Source: Viola odorata
Lineage: Eukaryota; Streptophyta; Magnoliopsida; Malpighiales; Violaceae
Assembly: GCA_963691705.1 (NCBI GenBank)
Contig: OY829541.1
Coordinates: forward strand, 48,070,377-48,134,376
Reading direction: 5' to 3'
DNA: 64,000 bases
Shown: positions 24,052 through 35,443 of the stretch, in pieces
How positions within the stretch are numbered: position 1 is the first letter of the stretch
Layout: every line of letters starts with the position of its first letter
Made by a program: the position numbers and the translations under genes
The notes under the pieces: generated by a model
The model's database searches: none
Told to the model about the DNA's origin: nothing
Seen by the model: the letters and a program-made list of their open reading frames with translations, nothing else

Positions 24052-26038
24052 CCCTAGGTCACACATAGCTTTGCCTATGTTGACTGTCCCAATGGTACAA
24101 GGGATAACAAACATGCCCCGATCACTGCATTTTGGAGGTATCTTTTGCTGGATGAGAGCAGAGACATGGACTCCTACACTGATTTTGTTTACCCCGGTCA
24201 AGTTGCATTTGTTAGTGCAAAGTATTTTGAGGAACTTGGCGTAGCGAGGCACATTTTTGATAGCATGGAGAAGTGGAATATTGACGAGGACTTTGCTGAA
24301 CATATCAAGGATTTCTCGATCCTCTTCCTTTTTCTTGGTCTTGACGAGCCTTTGAGGAAAGGTCAGCTCGAGGATCTTGTGTATATACTCCTGGGTGAAT
24401 TCTTGTGGGCTTGTGTCACCTCGTGGAGCCATCCCTCGTAGAGATCTAATGCGGTCCTCCATCACTTTCGGGAGTTTAGGCCCAATAAACTTGGCTTTGG
24501 GTATTTTCTTGGGCATGATTTCGGTCTCAACTACTGGACCTTCGTCTAGGCCAAGATGTTCTCGAGTTGGTAGCTCGACACCGCTACGGAGCGTCATAGC
24601 ACACGCTTCGTGCTTTGGATTTGCCTCGGTTTGGCCGGGCAATCTACCCTTGTTTTTCAATTCTTTCATGTCCGCGGCCATGATACTCATTTGTTTTTGT
24701 AGATCAGTGATGATGTTCCTGTAGTGAGCTACCTCATCAGTCGGTGGGGCAGACGAAGTGGAGTTCTAGCCCTGATTGGTTTGATAGTAAGATTGTTGGT
24801 TGTTAGGGTGGGTAGATCTAGGCTTGAAGTTTTGGACGTTGAAAGGTGGCTATGCCTGATTCATGTACTGATTATGCTGCATCGGTTGTCCTAGGCTAGA
24901 CGCTTGCTGATGGCTGGCCCATCCAGAGTTTGGTGGTCTCCACACCTAATTGTAGTTCTGTCCATATGGGGCCTAATTGTAATTACCAATGACGTTGATA
25001 CTCTGGATCTCATCAGGGATATGGGGGCATGCATATGTCGGATGATCGGTCAAGTTGCAAATCTGACAGGCCTTGACGTGAACTAATTGTCTAGGGGTTA
25101 TGTTCTGAAGCATGCCCATCATAGCGGTTAATTGGGTCTGCATCGCGGCCACTTGGGCATCTTGCCCTGGATGATTGCTTTCCTCGGGTATACAATTTCT
25201 TGCCATTAACTCTATGGTGGCCTTTGAGGCAGCAGGGGTGAGTCTGGTGATAGCACCACCAGCAGCGGCGTTGAGCAATGCCTTGTCGCGAGCTTTGAGA
25301 CCTTCACAGAAATATTGGATGAGGGTGTGCTCGGTAAGTTTGTGTGAGGGGTACATAGCTTGCATCTTTTTGTAGCGTTCGTGGTACTAGCCAAAATCTT
25401 CTTCTTTCCTCAAGACTATAGACACTAACTGCTTGCGAGTTACATTAGCCATTTCCGATGGGTAGTATTTTTCGGTGAAGGATTTGGACATTTCGGCCCA
25501 AGAATTGATGGAATTAGGGGGTAGATCATAGAACCAGTCTAGGGCATCATCTTTCAGAGACCACATGAAGGCTCAGAGCTTAGCGTGCTCAATACTGACA
25601 TTGGCTGGCTTCATGGCGTCGCAATAGAGTGCAATTCTTGAAGATGGCGGTGAGGGTTTTCCTTTGGAACGTCACGGAAGAGGGGAAGATGGTGCATGAC
25701 TGCGGACTTGAGCGTCTAATCATGGGGAACAGTGGGCGAAACAATACAGGTGTTGGGTGTTTCAGAGGCACCATTGAGGTCCTTAATAGTTTGCGGAGGA
25801 TTGTCGATATGAGGAGGGTCTGCCATAATGAATATCTCGGGGCAGACAACTGCTGGGTTGCTGAGGTCAGGATGAAGATGATTGTCGGGACCGGTCTGAC
25901 TAGAGGTTTGACGTCGAGGGCAGGACGAGGAATTACTCTACGAGAGGTTGCTCCTCCGGCCTGTCTTCGAAATTCCCTCTCTGTCTTTGTGAGTTCGTGG
26001 TCAAGGGGTAGAAGGTCAGGTGCAGATCTCCTGGTCAT
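24052..26038 (-). pseudogene. Athila-A (host element), gag and protease start, right fragment
   Basis: The N-terminal part starts at ATG 26038 with the family motif MTRRSAPDLLPLDHEL. A frameshift lies between 25589 and 25390, and further stops occur at 25387, 24973, 24946 and 24766 (all TAG, at least three opposite glutamine codons in Athila-B). A zinc knuckle CQICNLTDHPTYAC is visible near 25050. The last recognisable segment is protease up to IGKAMCDLGAD, where Athila-B inserted; the remainder continues at 7762. Gag and protease functions as in Athila-B; this copy is dead. Confidence 0.87.
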
Positions 26039-26075
26039 ACAAGTAAAAGAAAGAAATTAGTCCGTAAATACTATT

Positions 26076-26092
26076 CCCCGACAACGGCGCCA
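26076..26092 (-). other. Primer-binding site of Athila-A (tRNA-Asp type)
   Basis: Minus-strand TGGCGCCGTTGTCGGGG, identical to that of Athila-B, followed by the LTR six bases further on. Confidence 0.92.
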
Positions 26093-26097
26093 AAATT

Positions 26098-27797
26098 TGA
26101 TGTGCCGTCGAAACGCGATCAAATATGATATTTATAATCCTAAAAGACTAGATGCACAAATTAATGTATATAGCGGCAAGTCAGGGTCGAACCACAGAGA
26201 AAATGAAGAACTAGATTTAATCATGCCCTAAATGTTTGATGAGGACGAAAATGCAATAGACATAAAAGTAACACGGGGGGTTTTGGTTGGTGTAGACGAA
26301 TCTAACCAACGATGGCAGTTGATGTTGAGACAGAAAATGAAAATGCAAATAACAAGTAATAAAAGACAAACGGAATAATTAAATAAAACGGGAATGAAAA
26401 TAAAGCAGGAGAATAACAATAAAAATGGTAAAGGCAAACAGTTGCAATAAAGGTGATAACGAAGTAAGTAAAGATAATAGATCAGATAAAAGGAGAAATC
26501 TTAGCAGGGGGTAAACAGAGGATTGCGTCGAGGTCTAGTCAGTCATTGATGCAAGGATAGACTGTTTTCACGCCATAGACGTGCTATAGGAATCCTGTTT
26601 TCACGTGGATCCCCTACTTCTCTTCTTAAGAGAAGTCACTCCCAAGGTACACTTATGGGAGTGGCCGTGACACTACGCCCAAGGTGCGCTTATGGGTCAT
26701 ACACGTAGGCCCGTGAAGTAGAGAGAAGACATATCTAGGGCTAGACACTGAGAAGTCTGCCCTAACCGGTTTCTTGCCCTAGCCAGATTAGACCAAACGA
26801 CATGGTGACTCTGGACTAGGTGTCTACTCTATTCCATGGCCTCACGTTAGTTATCACCATGGAAATGACAATATTCATGAGAAACATGCAAATAGATGAT
26901 CAAACTACCAACAAACCTCACACGAAATGACAATAAAATGGCAAGAAAGCGGATACAATAATGAAAATGTTTTAAGAACACTTTGACCTCCCAACTATCC
27001 TCTTGCAATCCTTAAAACACCCCTGCCAAGACTAAGAGACTTAGCCACTCATGCTGGAATTCATACACAAAGTGGATGGAGAAAGCAACATAAACTGAGA
27101 AGAGGTGCAGATGAAAATGAAAATCTGGATTAAAAACCAACCGGAGCTTGGGGCTCCGGATTCTGGAAAAATAAACAAAGAACGGATCCCAATGTTAAGA
27201 GAGATGGCTACAATGATTGCAAACCCTAAAAATCTAGAAAATATTCTAAAGAAAAATCTCTTTTAACCTAAAAGTTAAGGTCATATATATAGCCTATCAA
27301 CCCCACTAGGGGACAAAATGGCAGAGGGGAATATTCTCTGCTGAACTGGCTGATCTTGGCATGGAATCCCGCTAGAATCTTTTTAGCATCTTTGGTCAAG
27401 CGTCATCCAGAAAGAAGCATGCACGTGCGTCGTTTAGGCCTAGACATAAGATCTCATCTAGGTCCCGACGGCATAAGGATAGATAGGCCTCGACAACAAA
27501 ACAGCATCTAGGGCTCAACGAAATAAGATCAGCAGAAATGCATCCAAATGACGCGCTTTTCCTCAAGTTTCTCCGTCCCGACGGCATAAGGATAGATAGG
27601 CCTCGACAACAAAACAGCATCTAGGGCTCAATGAAATAAGATCAGCAGAAATGCATCCAAATGACGCGTTTTTCCTCAAGTTTCTCCCTTTAGTCCAAAT
27701 CTGCAAAGTAGTTGAAAAACAAGCCAAATTAGTAGTATCAAGCGTGAAATTGGACTTGAAAGGAAGGAAAAACATGCATAAAAAAGACACCATATCA
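26098..27797 (-). repeat. 5' LTR of Athila-A
   Basis: A 1700-bp LTR starting TGATGTGCCG directly after the primer-binding site and ending ACACCATATCA. The end was placed by analogy with the Athila-B end ACATGCTATCA, because only one LTR of this element is in the window. It shares several conserved blocks with the Athila-B LTRs (agggtcgaaccacagag near 26185, atctagggc near 26732, ctaggtgtctactct near 26816) but is otherwise diverged, so A and B belong to different Athila families. Confidence 0.8.
27463..27688. repeat. 113-bp direct tandem duplication inside the Athila-A LTR
   Basis: The unit starting tcccgacggcataagg at 27463 is repeated at 27576 almost without change (two or three differences), ending in cctcaagtttctcc in both copies. 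Confidence 0.92.
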
Positions 27798-27824
27798 AGC
27801 TTCGGCCCAACCCAAGAATAAAAA

Positions 27825-27995
27825 AAGAATAAAAAAATTATTAAACCGGGTCGGGGTCTGGACCCGGACAACTTTGCCGGGTCGGGACCAGGTCTCAGAT
27901 TTGGGCCCATTTTTTGTCTATACCGGGTCTGGTCCCGACCGCTTGTCTTCGGGTCTAGCCGGGTCCGAACTCATAGACCCGAATTGACACCCCTA
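27825..27995 (-). mobile_element. hAT-like MITE remnant
   Basis: The plus strand ends gacccgaattgacacccct at about 27993. Read on the minus strand this is AGGGGTGTCAATTCGGGTC, a terminus widespread in plant non-autonomous hAT elements. The preceding GC-rich stretch has repeated ccgggtc/gacccgg words that can fold. The other end and a target duplication were not found. Confidence 0.45.
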
Positions 27996-27997
27996 CT

Positions 27998-28180
27998 TTT
28001 ATAGATCATTATAGGAGGGAAAAGTTCGACCTTATTGCTATTTCTACTATTGTGAAGCAAAAGATAAAGGGCATAACGGATGATAAATTCTACGCTTCTC
28101 AGCCTCGTATTGAAGGTCACGAGGAAAACAAAATGTCAGATGCTCCTGGTTCCTCTAGCACCACCACTTCCAGGCACTAA
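27998..28180 (+). pseudogene. Unidentified coding fragment, 60 codons ending in TAA
   Basis: Directly after the hAT-like end a frame reads FIDHYRREKFDLIAISTIV and continues to MSDAPGSSSTTTSRH and a TAA at 28178. Its composition is protein-like and it has no start codon, so it looks like the 3' end of a gene or transposon ORF cut off on its left. I do not recognise the family. A chance open frame is possible. Confidence 0.35.
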
Positions 28181-28280
28181 AATAAAAGTTCCTCCTACTC
28201 CTTCTGTAATTACTTTTGTAATGGCTAAATTAAACCTATACTTTTCAATACATTTTATTATTACTATCTTCCTCAATGTT

Positions 28281-31072
28281 TTAGCTTGCTTTATAGTCCA
28301 CAAGTTGCTCAATCCGGGGTAACGGATAGCAATCTTTAGGATAGGCATCATTCAAATCCGTATAGTCTATACACATTCGCCAATCTCCATTTGGCTTAGG
28401 CACCAGGACCGGATTAGCCAACCAGGTTGGATACTGAACCTCCCTAACAAATCCAACTTTTAACAATTTTGCTACCTCCTAGTTGATGGCTTCCGCTTTG
28501 TCACCAGAGAAGACACGCCGCTTTTGCTGAATTGGCATAACATCCAGATTGACATTAAGATGGTGCTCCGCTACCTCCCTAAGGATACCGGGCATATCCG
28601 TCGGTACCTAGGCAAACTCTCCCTTACATTTATTCAACAACTGCGCTAACTGAGTACACTCCTCCGGACTATCACACGCCGGTACCTAGGCAAACTCTCC
28701 CTTAACTTTTCACTTACAAGAAAATCCACCCCCGGAATATCATCTACAGGGACCGGCACCATCCTTTCAACTGGTTGCGCACGCCTCTCCTCTCTATGTT
28801 CAAAAGGATCAGTGGCAACACATATGTAACGATCACAGGCTCCTTGTGTCATAACTAAGTAACATTTTGCAGCTAGTTTTTGATCCCCTTTGACAACAAC
28901 TACACCATCCCATGAGGGATATTTATATTTTAAATGCTTTTGAGAGATAACAACCCCAAAGAGGTTCAAAATGGGTCATCCCAATATAATATTATAAGGT
29001 AAACTAATATCGACCACCATGAACAACATGCCCTCTTGCCTCTTGGATTCATCCTCCCGAAAGTAAACGGGAAGGAACGTGATCCCTACAATAGGAATAG
29101 CTCCATCAACCCCAATAATTGGCTTTGTACAAGGTATTAACTCAAAGTCTGGCCATTTTAAGAGGTTGTACGCTTCTGAGGAGAACAAATTAACTGCACT
29201 GCCATTGTCAATAAGGGTTCTTATGATCCCATGACTACCAATAATGGGTGTGACTACTAAGGCATCATTGTGGGGATATATAACACCTTTCTCATCTTCT
29301 TCTGAGAAAGACAACACAATTCGATCTAAGACATTAAATCCACAAGCCGCTGGATTGAACGTCTCAAGCTTCCGTTTGCCTTTAGCTACCAAAGTGGCAT
29401 TAGAAGAATCATCAAGGGATTGAGCTCCTTCTACTATGATATTGATCATTGGAATATCTTCAGCTAGGATCATCGTCTCTTCTTTAGACTTGTCACTCAT
29501 CCTTCCAGTATCCCGAGAAGTAGAGGACCCAGGCTGTGAGACTGTGGGCATACGATTCCCTGGATACGTGGTGGCTTGCTCGCTAGCTTTAGTGGCAAAT
29601 TCTCCCAAGTATCCTTCCTCGAATAACCGTTCAATAGCAATCTTCAACTGTCGACACACATCAGTGTTGTGGCCTTTTGCTTTGTGGAAACAACAGTATG
29701 AATCCGGTCGCCCTCCCATAACAATCCCAGGTGGAGCTGGGGGTGGATACCGAATAGGAAACTTCCGTTGTTGAACGATGGCTAGAATCTCCGCACGAGG
29801 AAGGATAAGCAAAGGTAAATCTGGATCAAAAAGTCATCCCTTAGGTGGATCTGCTACACGAGGTACCGGGGGATTTGCTTGTCTTCCCCTGGAAAAACTA
29901 CCCCTTTGTCGACCAATACCTCTAACATTATATTCCCGTCGAGGTACATTATCAGTAAGAGGCCTAGCTTCCGCGGGTACATTTGTCGGAGGATTGTAAA
30001 TAGTCGTAGAACTGGAGGCACTATTACTACACTCTCCTTTCTCCATTTTAGCATAATTATACGCCCTAATGGGCAACGCATCTAAGGTTGCTAGGGATCC
30101 ACCATTAACATATCCTTCAATTTCTCATATGCACAATTGCGCTTTAATACCTCAACGGCAAAGTCTACATTAGCATCGAGCGTCAATGACATCTCGAGAT
30201 CAACGGGCCAAAAAGGCCTTCAAAGATTCCTGAGGCCTACGATGAATATCAAACAAGGCAGCAGCCGATTTCGCAATCGGGATAACAGTACTAAACCTGC
30301 TACCGAACTTGCTTTCCAATTGAGAAAAATTATCAATGGGACCAGGTGGAAGCCTTTCAATCCATAACCGTGCTACTCCAGATAGTGACATTACGAAGAT
30401 TTGACATAAAGCGGCATCACTATTAGTTTGAAAGCGGATAAAGTCCTTCACTTTGTTCAAATAAGAAATGGGGTCTTTAGTTCCATCATAGGACTCATAA
30501 GGTATTTTGATGTGACGACTGACTTTATGCTGCCTTACCCGGTAACTCAACTGGTGTTGGGCGTCAACATCTACCTTCTTTTGAGAAGAGATTGGCAGAA
30601 GCTCTTTATGCCGTCCCTCCCGGTACGGGCGATCGGGAAGAGTACGCCTTACAGGAGAACAAGATCGTAGTGATCTGCTTTTGTGTCTTGAAATACTGGG
30701 TTACCTACTTTGTTGTGGTGATCGATCCCTCCATAAATCTGGACGGACCTGATCGTGATCTGCTTCATTTATGTTGTTGAGGTAGCCTTTGGGGACTTCC
30801 GGAATGAAATACAATCCCGGTACATGAGGGGCGGGGGAATCTGCTCGTCTAAGGGCAGAGTAATGGCTTACTACACGTGCTTGCACTAGTATCTCTAGAG
30901 GTAAAGGAGTGGTCAGAGGATGGGTCGTAACAATCGAAGTTGTATATAAGGGAGGTGGTATGGGCACAAACCCTCCGGCTCCAGATCGCGAAGCCTCACC
31001 AATCACCACTGAGGTCAAGTACTCCACTTGTGCGCGCAGAGCAGCAATTGTGTAAGTTGGAGAACTAGCCAA
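28281..31072 (-). pseudogene. Tat-3 gag-protease-RT remnant with several frameshifts
   Basis: Coding pieces are recognisable at 31072-30701 (gag N-terminus), 30550-30200 (gag core, SYDGTKDPISYLNKVKDF), 30076-29834, 29812-28976 (zinc-knuckle-like CCFHKAKGHNTDVC near 29690 and protease DNGSAVNLF near 29200), 28969-28646, and 28466-28281 (RT start, VGFVREVQYPTWLANPVLV). Frame changes and stops separate most pieces, and a short stretch around 28620-28690 (ggtacctaggcaaactctcc) is duplicated. No functional product expected. Confidence 0.82.
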
Positions 31073-31891
31073 AGTTGTATTGGGTCCCCCAGTCTAAGAA
31101 AATGAAGAACTAGTAACTAAAGGTGGGGAAACAGAGAAATTCATTGGGGTGTCCAAAAGAGAACTCGTTTGTACTGAAGGTGCAGCGCGAATTTCAGTGA
31201 CCACTCCAGCCGATGAAGATGGAAAAAACTCTCGGAAGTGAGAAAGAGCTTGTAAAAGATTGGAAATGTGTGGATTCTTGATTGGACGTCATAATTCACC
31301 AAAGTACCCCGAGTATGAGAGGAGAGCTTGGCAATTAAGGTAACTCACTTAAAAACCAAGGCTCTCAATGAAAGCACCAAAATGATAATCCTTGAACCTG
31401 GGGGTAAGGATAATTATAGAATCTTCTCCGATGAGAGGGGTGAATCCATACCGCAGCTACACCTGCAAGACGCCAGAGAGGGTCCCCGGCTTAGTCACTC
31501 CTACAATCAAGTTAGCATTCATGATCACAAGTAGGGTAAGCAGAATAAGAGTAGTAGGATGTGAGAGTAAATTTTGATAGAGTTTAGGCTTGTTACCTCT
31601 GTTATCCCTTGGGGGAGGGGGGGTATTTATAGGCCACTAGGTCCCGGTAGCTTTGGTAGATTGATGCCGGGGAATCTGAGGTACCGGTTGTGGGGATGTG
31701 CACCATGTCATGCCGGATGGGACCCCCTCGCTGACGTCGTCCACATACCGGTAGCAGTGGAGGTGAAGTACCGGGTAAGTATGGTCGGGATTGTAGGTTA
31801 CAGGCCGAAGATTCCGGGTTATGATTCTAGGCTACTGGTTCCGGTACCCGTGTAAAGACTAAAATGCCCAGGGGTATATTTTGGATTATCA
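28290..31891 (-). mobile_element. Tat-like Ty3/gypsy retrotransposon Tat-3 (truncated)
   Basis: Minus-strand element: 5' LTR 31383-31891, leader with the same presumed primer-binding site as Tat-1/2 (gctctcaatgaaagcacca at 31361-31379), gag, protease and the very start of RT. Homology ends near 28290 (LPRIEQLVDYKAS). The rest of pol and the 3' LTR are missing. It is a different, more diverged family from Tat-1 and Tat-2. Confidence 0.82.
31383..31891 (-). repeat. 5' LTR of Tat-3
   Basis: A 509-bp LTR with perfect 9-bp inverted ends TGATAATCC and GGATTATCA. It is followed on the element's downstream side by the leader shared with the other Tat-like copies. The ends were placed from the inverted termini and the leader, since only one LTR copy is present. 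Confidence 0.8.
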
Positions 31892-33255
31892 CTATGGTTA
31901 AAGAGTAACCACATGAATATCAAAAGTTAGTGATCAAGCTTCCCTTATTAGTTTTAAACGTGTGTAATGAAAGATAAACTTGTGCGTCAATTGAAGAGAT
32001 ATTTATAGTGTATTACTTACACTTTATGCTACATATAAATTGTGGAATTCTTCGTTAATAAGTTACATAAGTGTTGGGTTGTTATGTGTTTTTTCATAGT
32101 TTTAAAAACGGATCGGGTTGATTAGTTCAATCGGTAAAATTAAGGATCAGTCAGCTTTTTGATTCAGTTTTAACTTGAAAATCGAATTTGGGTTGAAATG
32201 ATAAAAACCGGTAACTCGTCCAATTGAACTGGGCGAGCCAATTATGGTTTTCAGGTTCAATTGGTTTGGTTTTTTTTTCAAATGTTAAATAAACATAAAT
32301 TTTGATTCAACGGTTGAATCAATTTCAAATTTTGAGAATGCATTTCTGACAAGGTTGATCAAAATATCAACTGTTGGCCTAAAAATTGTTCTAGAGTTTT
32401 ATATTTTTTATTTATTTTGAATTAAAAATTATTTATTCATAGTTTTGCTTTTAAAGTTACACATTGTGTCAATATATTTATAAAATATTAAATTGATTTT
32501 TATATTTTCATAATTTACTTTAAAATCAATGATTTCTTCGTAAATTAAATAAAAAATTATATTTTTTAAAAAATGAATTAATATATATATATATATATAA
32601 TTAGTTAATATTATTAATCAGATTAAATTCGGTATGATCTCGATTGAACTTTTAAATTTTAAATTTTTTGGCTTTGCGGTTCAATTTTTCAGTCTGATTT
32701 TTTGAACAGTTTTTTTTTTCCATGGTTTTGTTGAGTTTTTGTTTTTGTTTTTCTGCTGAAGGGACTTTTTGTTTGTTAAGTCAGACGTACCAAAAATAAG
32801 AAAAATGCTACAAAAGCACGGATCTACACCAACGAAAGTAACTGGGAAAGAAAGAAAAAAAGTACTACAACGGTAATACGGAGACGAGAGGCAAACCATA
32901 AACAATAAAATAAGAAATGTAGGTGATTTTGAAATTCAAACAGAGCAGAGAAGACAGACGGGCAGCTCTGATTGGATTAAAATTTAAAATACCCATTGTG
33001 TAGGACCCACATTGTATCCTGCCATTTGTCTTGTCCCGGGCGACCCGTAATCCCAAATCCGGGTATTGACTAGGTAGCACCCGAAAATGAAAATTAATTG
33101 GGATTTTCACGCAATGGCCCCTCCTATTTCTTCCTTTTACTCCCATTTGTCTTTTCCACAATTACCTAATGCCCTTCAATTTTTTTATTTTTTATTTTTA
33201 CATTTTTGAGTGATCAAGTTTTTTATTTATTTTTCTTGATATTACATGTATTATT
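31892..33255. other. AT-rich intergenic DNA with possible MITE remnant
   Basis: No gene is seen. Between about 32095 and 32720 the words gttttaaaaacggatcgg, gttcaatcggt and, at the other end, gcggttcaatttttcagtctga suggest a degraded non-autonomous DNA transposon with an AT-rich centre including (TA)n at 32581-32599. The termini do not pair well enough to define it. Confidence 0.35.
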
Positions 33256-33263
33256 ATTTGTCC

Positions 33264-33502
33264 TCTTCCTTTCCCATCATCGAGTATTAAAGAATTGAAT
33301 CCACAATCAGCTTGATTAATTGATATGGAGTTATTCTAACTTAATTAGAAGTTTTAAGTTCGAGCCCTTAGGTATACGGCCGTGTTAAAACTTGTGAAGG
33401 AAAACTTTGTAATCCTTCTCTTGCCAGACTCAAGTCCGAAATAGTCGGCACCTAATGTGATAAATAGATTACCAGATGATCTTGATAAAAAAAAAAAAAA
33501 AA
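33264..33502 (+). mobile_element. Candidate tRNA-derived SINE
   Basis: An internal-promoter-like pair is visible: a weak A-box around 33312-33330 (agcttgattaattgatatgg) and a good B-box-like agttcgagccc at 33356-33366. The segment ends in a run of 17 A residues (33487-33503). The sequence atttgtcc occurs just before (33256-33263) and just after the A-tail (33503-33510), as expected for a SINE target duplication. The A-box lies further from the 5' end than usual, so family membership is uncertain. Confidence 0.5.
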
Positions 33503-33537
33503 ATTTGTCCAATGTACAATATTTCTAAATTTACTTA

Positions 33538-34778
33538 GGCTCTGTTTGGCAGTCCAGTTTAGTGGGGAAATGGTCAGTGGGGAAATGTTCAGTGGGAAAA
33601 CAACATCTGGGAAACGGAGGGTGCTGTTTGGTAAAATTGTAAAAATTCAGTGGGAAAACGATATCGGGGAAAGGAGGGTGCTGTTTGGTAGTCCAGTTTT
33701 CCAAAACTATGATTTGGATGTAAAATGACCATAAATGGCATAATTCATTTTCAGTGTTTAATGGTTTTTTTTATATATTTTTAATCAATTTATTTATAAT
33801 CTAACATCTAATAAAATTGATCTATATACCATAAATAAGACATTGAGCCGAAATAAATTGAGAGTGATTTTAAATTTGAGAGTGATTTTACAGATGGATG
33901 TCGAAATAAATTGATGGGTTTTGTTGGAATGGATGTAGGGAAGGTGTGGTCAAAATTTGAGAGGATTCGGAGAAGATTTGGGGGAGATTCAAAGAAGAAA
34001 ATCGATTTTGGAGGTGAAGGGGTCGGGTTGGAGGAGGGAGAATTTTCTGGAAAAAGTGAAGAAGAAGAAGGAAATCGCGATTTTATATAGGGGAAATAGT
34101 TTTTACCACCCCTGAACTATCGTCGAAAATCAAAAACCTCCCCTGAACTTCATTTTTTGAAATTCGCCCCCCTGGACTATTGTTTTCGAGCAAAAAACCC
34201 CTTATGTCCATAATTAAATCAATTTTTTTTGTGAATTCTTGGAATTTTTTACAATGTTTCTTGATTTTTAGGTTAATTACATTTTTTCGTGAATTTTTAC
34301 ATTTTCTTTAGATTTTTTGTAATTTTTTTAAATTTGTAAAAATCCTTGGCGTGATTACGCTAAGGGCTTGGCGTGATCACGCCAAGGAAAAAGTGTCTAG
34401 CGTGAATCACATTGGAGTAAAAAAACCCATTTTTAAAAAATTAATAAAAATAGAAAAAATGGATCTAGAATTACTTATCTTGAGATAAAGATTTTATTGT
34501 GGTAGTTTTTAATTTATTTTGTTGGTTATATAAAGTAAAAAAATTAAAATGAAATGAAAAAGAAAAAGAAAAAAAAAAGGAGAGAGAGAAGCCAAATGGA
34601 GTTCCATTTGGCTGCTGGAGCAATTTGCTCCAGCCCGTGAATGCCAATTTTTCTGGATTGGCAACCCAAAATGACCCATTTTCATTTGTGAAATGGTGTG
34701 TACCAAACACCAAAATTTTATTTTGGGTTGGGAAAAATTGGGTTGGGTACCCAACTCCAAACCCCAAACAGCCACTAA
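33538..34778. mobile_element. Possible PIF/Harbinger-type inverted-repeat element (weak)
   Basis: The left end reads GGCTCTGTTTGGCAG; the right end, reversed, reads GGCTGTTTGGGGTTTGG. Flanks are acttA/actaA, a near but imperfect duplication. The left end contains two further copies of gtgctgtttggta (33619, 33680). Inside are a block of interspersed-repeat type (acccctgaactat, cccctggactat; 34108-34185), the palindrome cttggcgtgattacgc...gcgtgatcacgccaagg (34346-34386) and a hairpin tgctggagcaatttgctccagc. No transposase. Confidence 0.35.
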
Positions 34779-35177
34779 ACTCTCAATCACACAAGATATG
34801 TATAAGTATGAATTGCAAGTACATGCCTTTTTAATTGAATCATAAGCATTTCTAAGTCTAATGAGTTTTAATAATCGTGTTTGAATTTAGTAATGCTCTC
34901 AATAACTAATTACTATATATATAAAAATCGATCCTATCAAGCTCTTACTTAAAGGATAAAGAACCAAACTATATCAGATATTTGTAAAGTGCAATCGGAA
35001 GGTGGGAAAAAAAAGCGATTTTAGAGTAGTAGTGCACTTTTGACGCATAATTATCCTAAGCTTTTCAACAAATTAGAGATGTTTCAACTTTCACTTGTTT
35101 GCTCAAAAATTATAAAATTGTTATCGTTTTTTTTTGTTGAAAATAATCAAATTGTTATCGTTTAATAATACTTACTA

Positions 35178-35443
35178 GTTACAGATTTGGCTCCTCTAAT
35201 TTTTTTCTATAACGTGACTAGTCATGTTAGAAAAATCTAAACCATTCAATAAAATTGGACGGATGAGATTAAAAATTCAAATAATTAATGAGTTGACCAT
35301 TTGTTGAATTTTATTGAATGATCAACTTATTAATGACTTGAATTTTTAATCTCATCTGTTCAATTTTATTGAATGGTTCAGATTCTTCTAACATGACTAG
35401 TTATGTTTCAGAAAAAGTTAGAAGGGCTGGATCCATTACTTCC
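35178..35443. mobile_element. Hairpin MITE with long terminal inverted repeats
   Basis: Nearly the whole 265 bp is an inverted repeat. The left arm (gactagtcatgttagaa, aaccattcaataaaattgga, gagattaaaaattcaa) pairs with the right arm (ttgaatttttaatctc, attttattgaatggtt, ttctaacatgactag) around a short loop near 35305. Outer ends pair as GATTTGGCTCCTCTAA and GGATCCAGCCCTTCTAA. A TTA occurs just outside both ends but the duplication is not decisive. No coding capacity. Confidence 0.75.
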
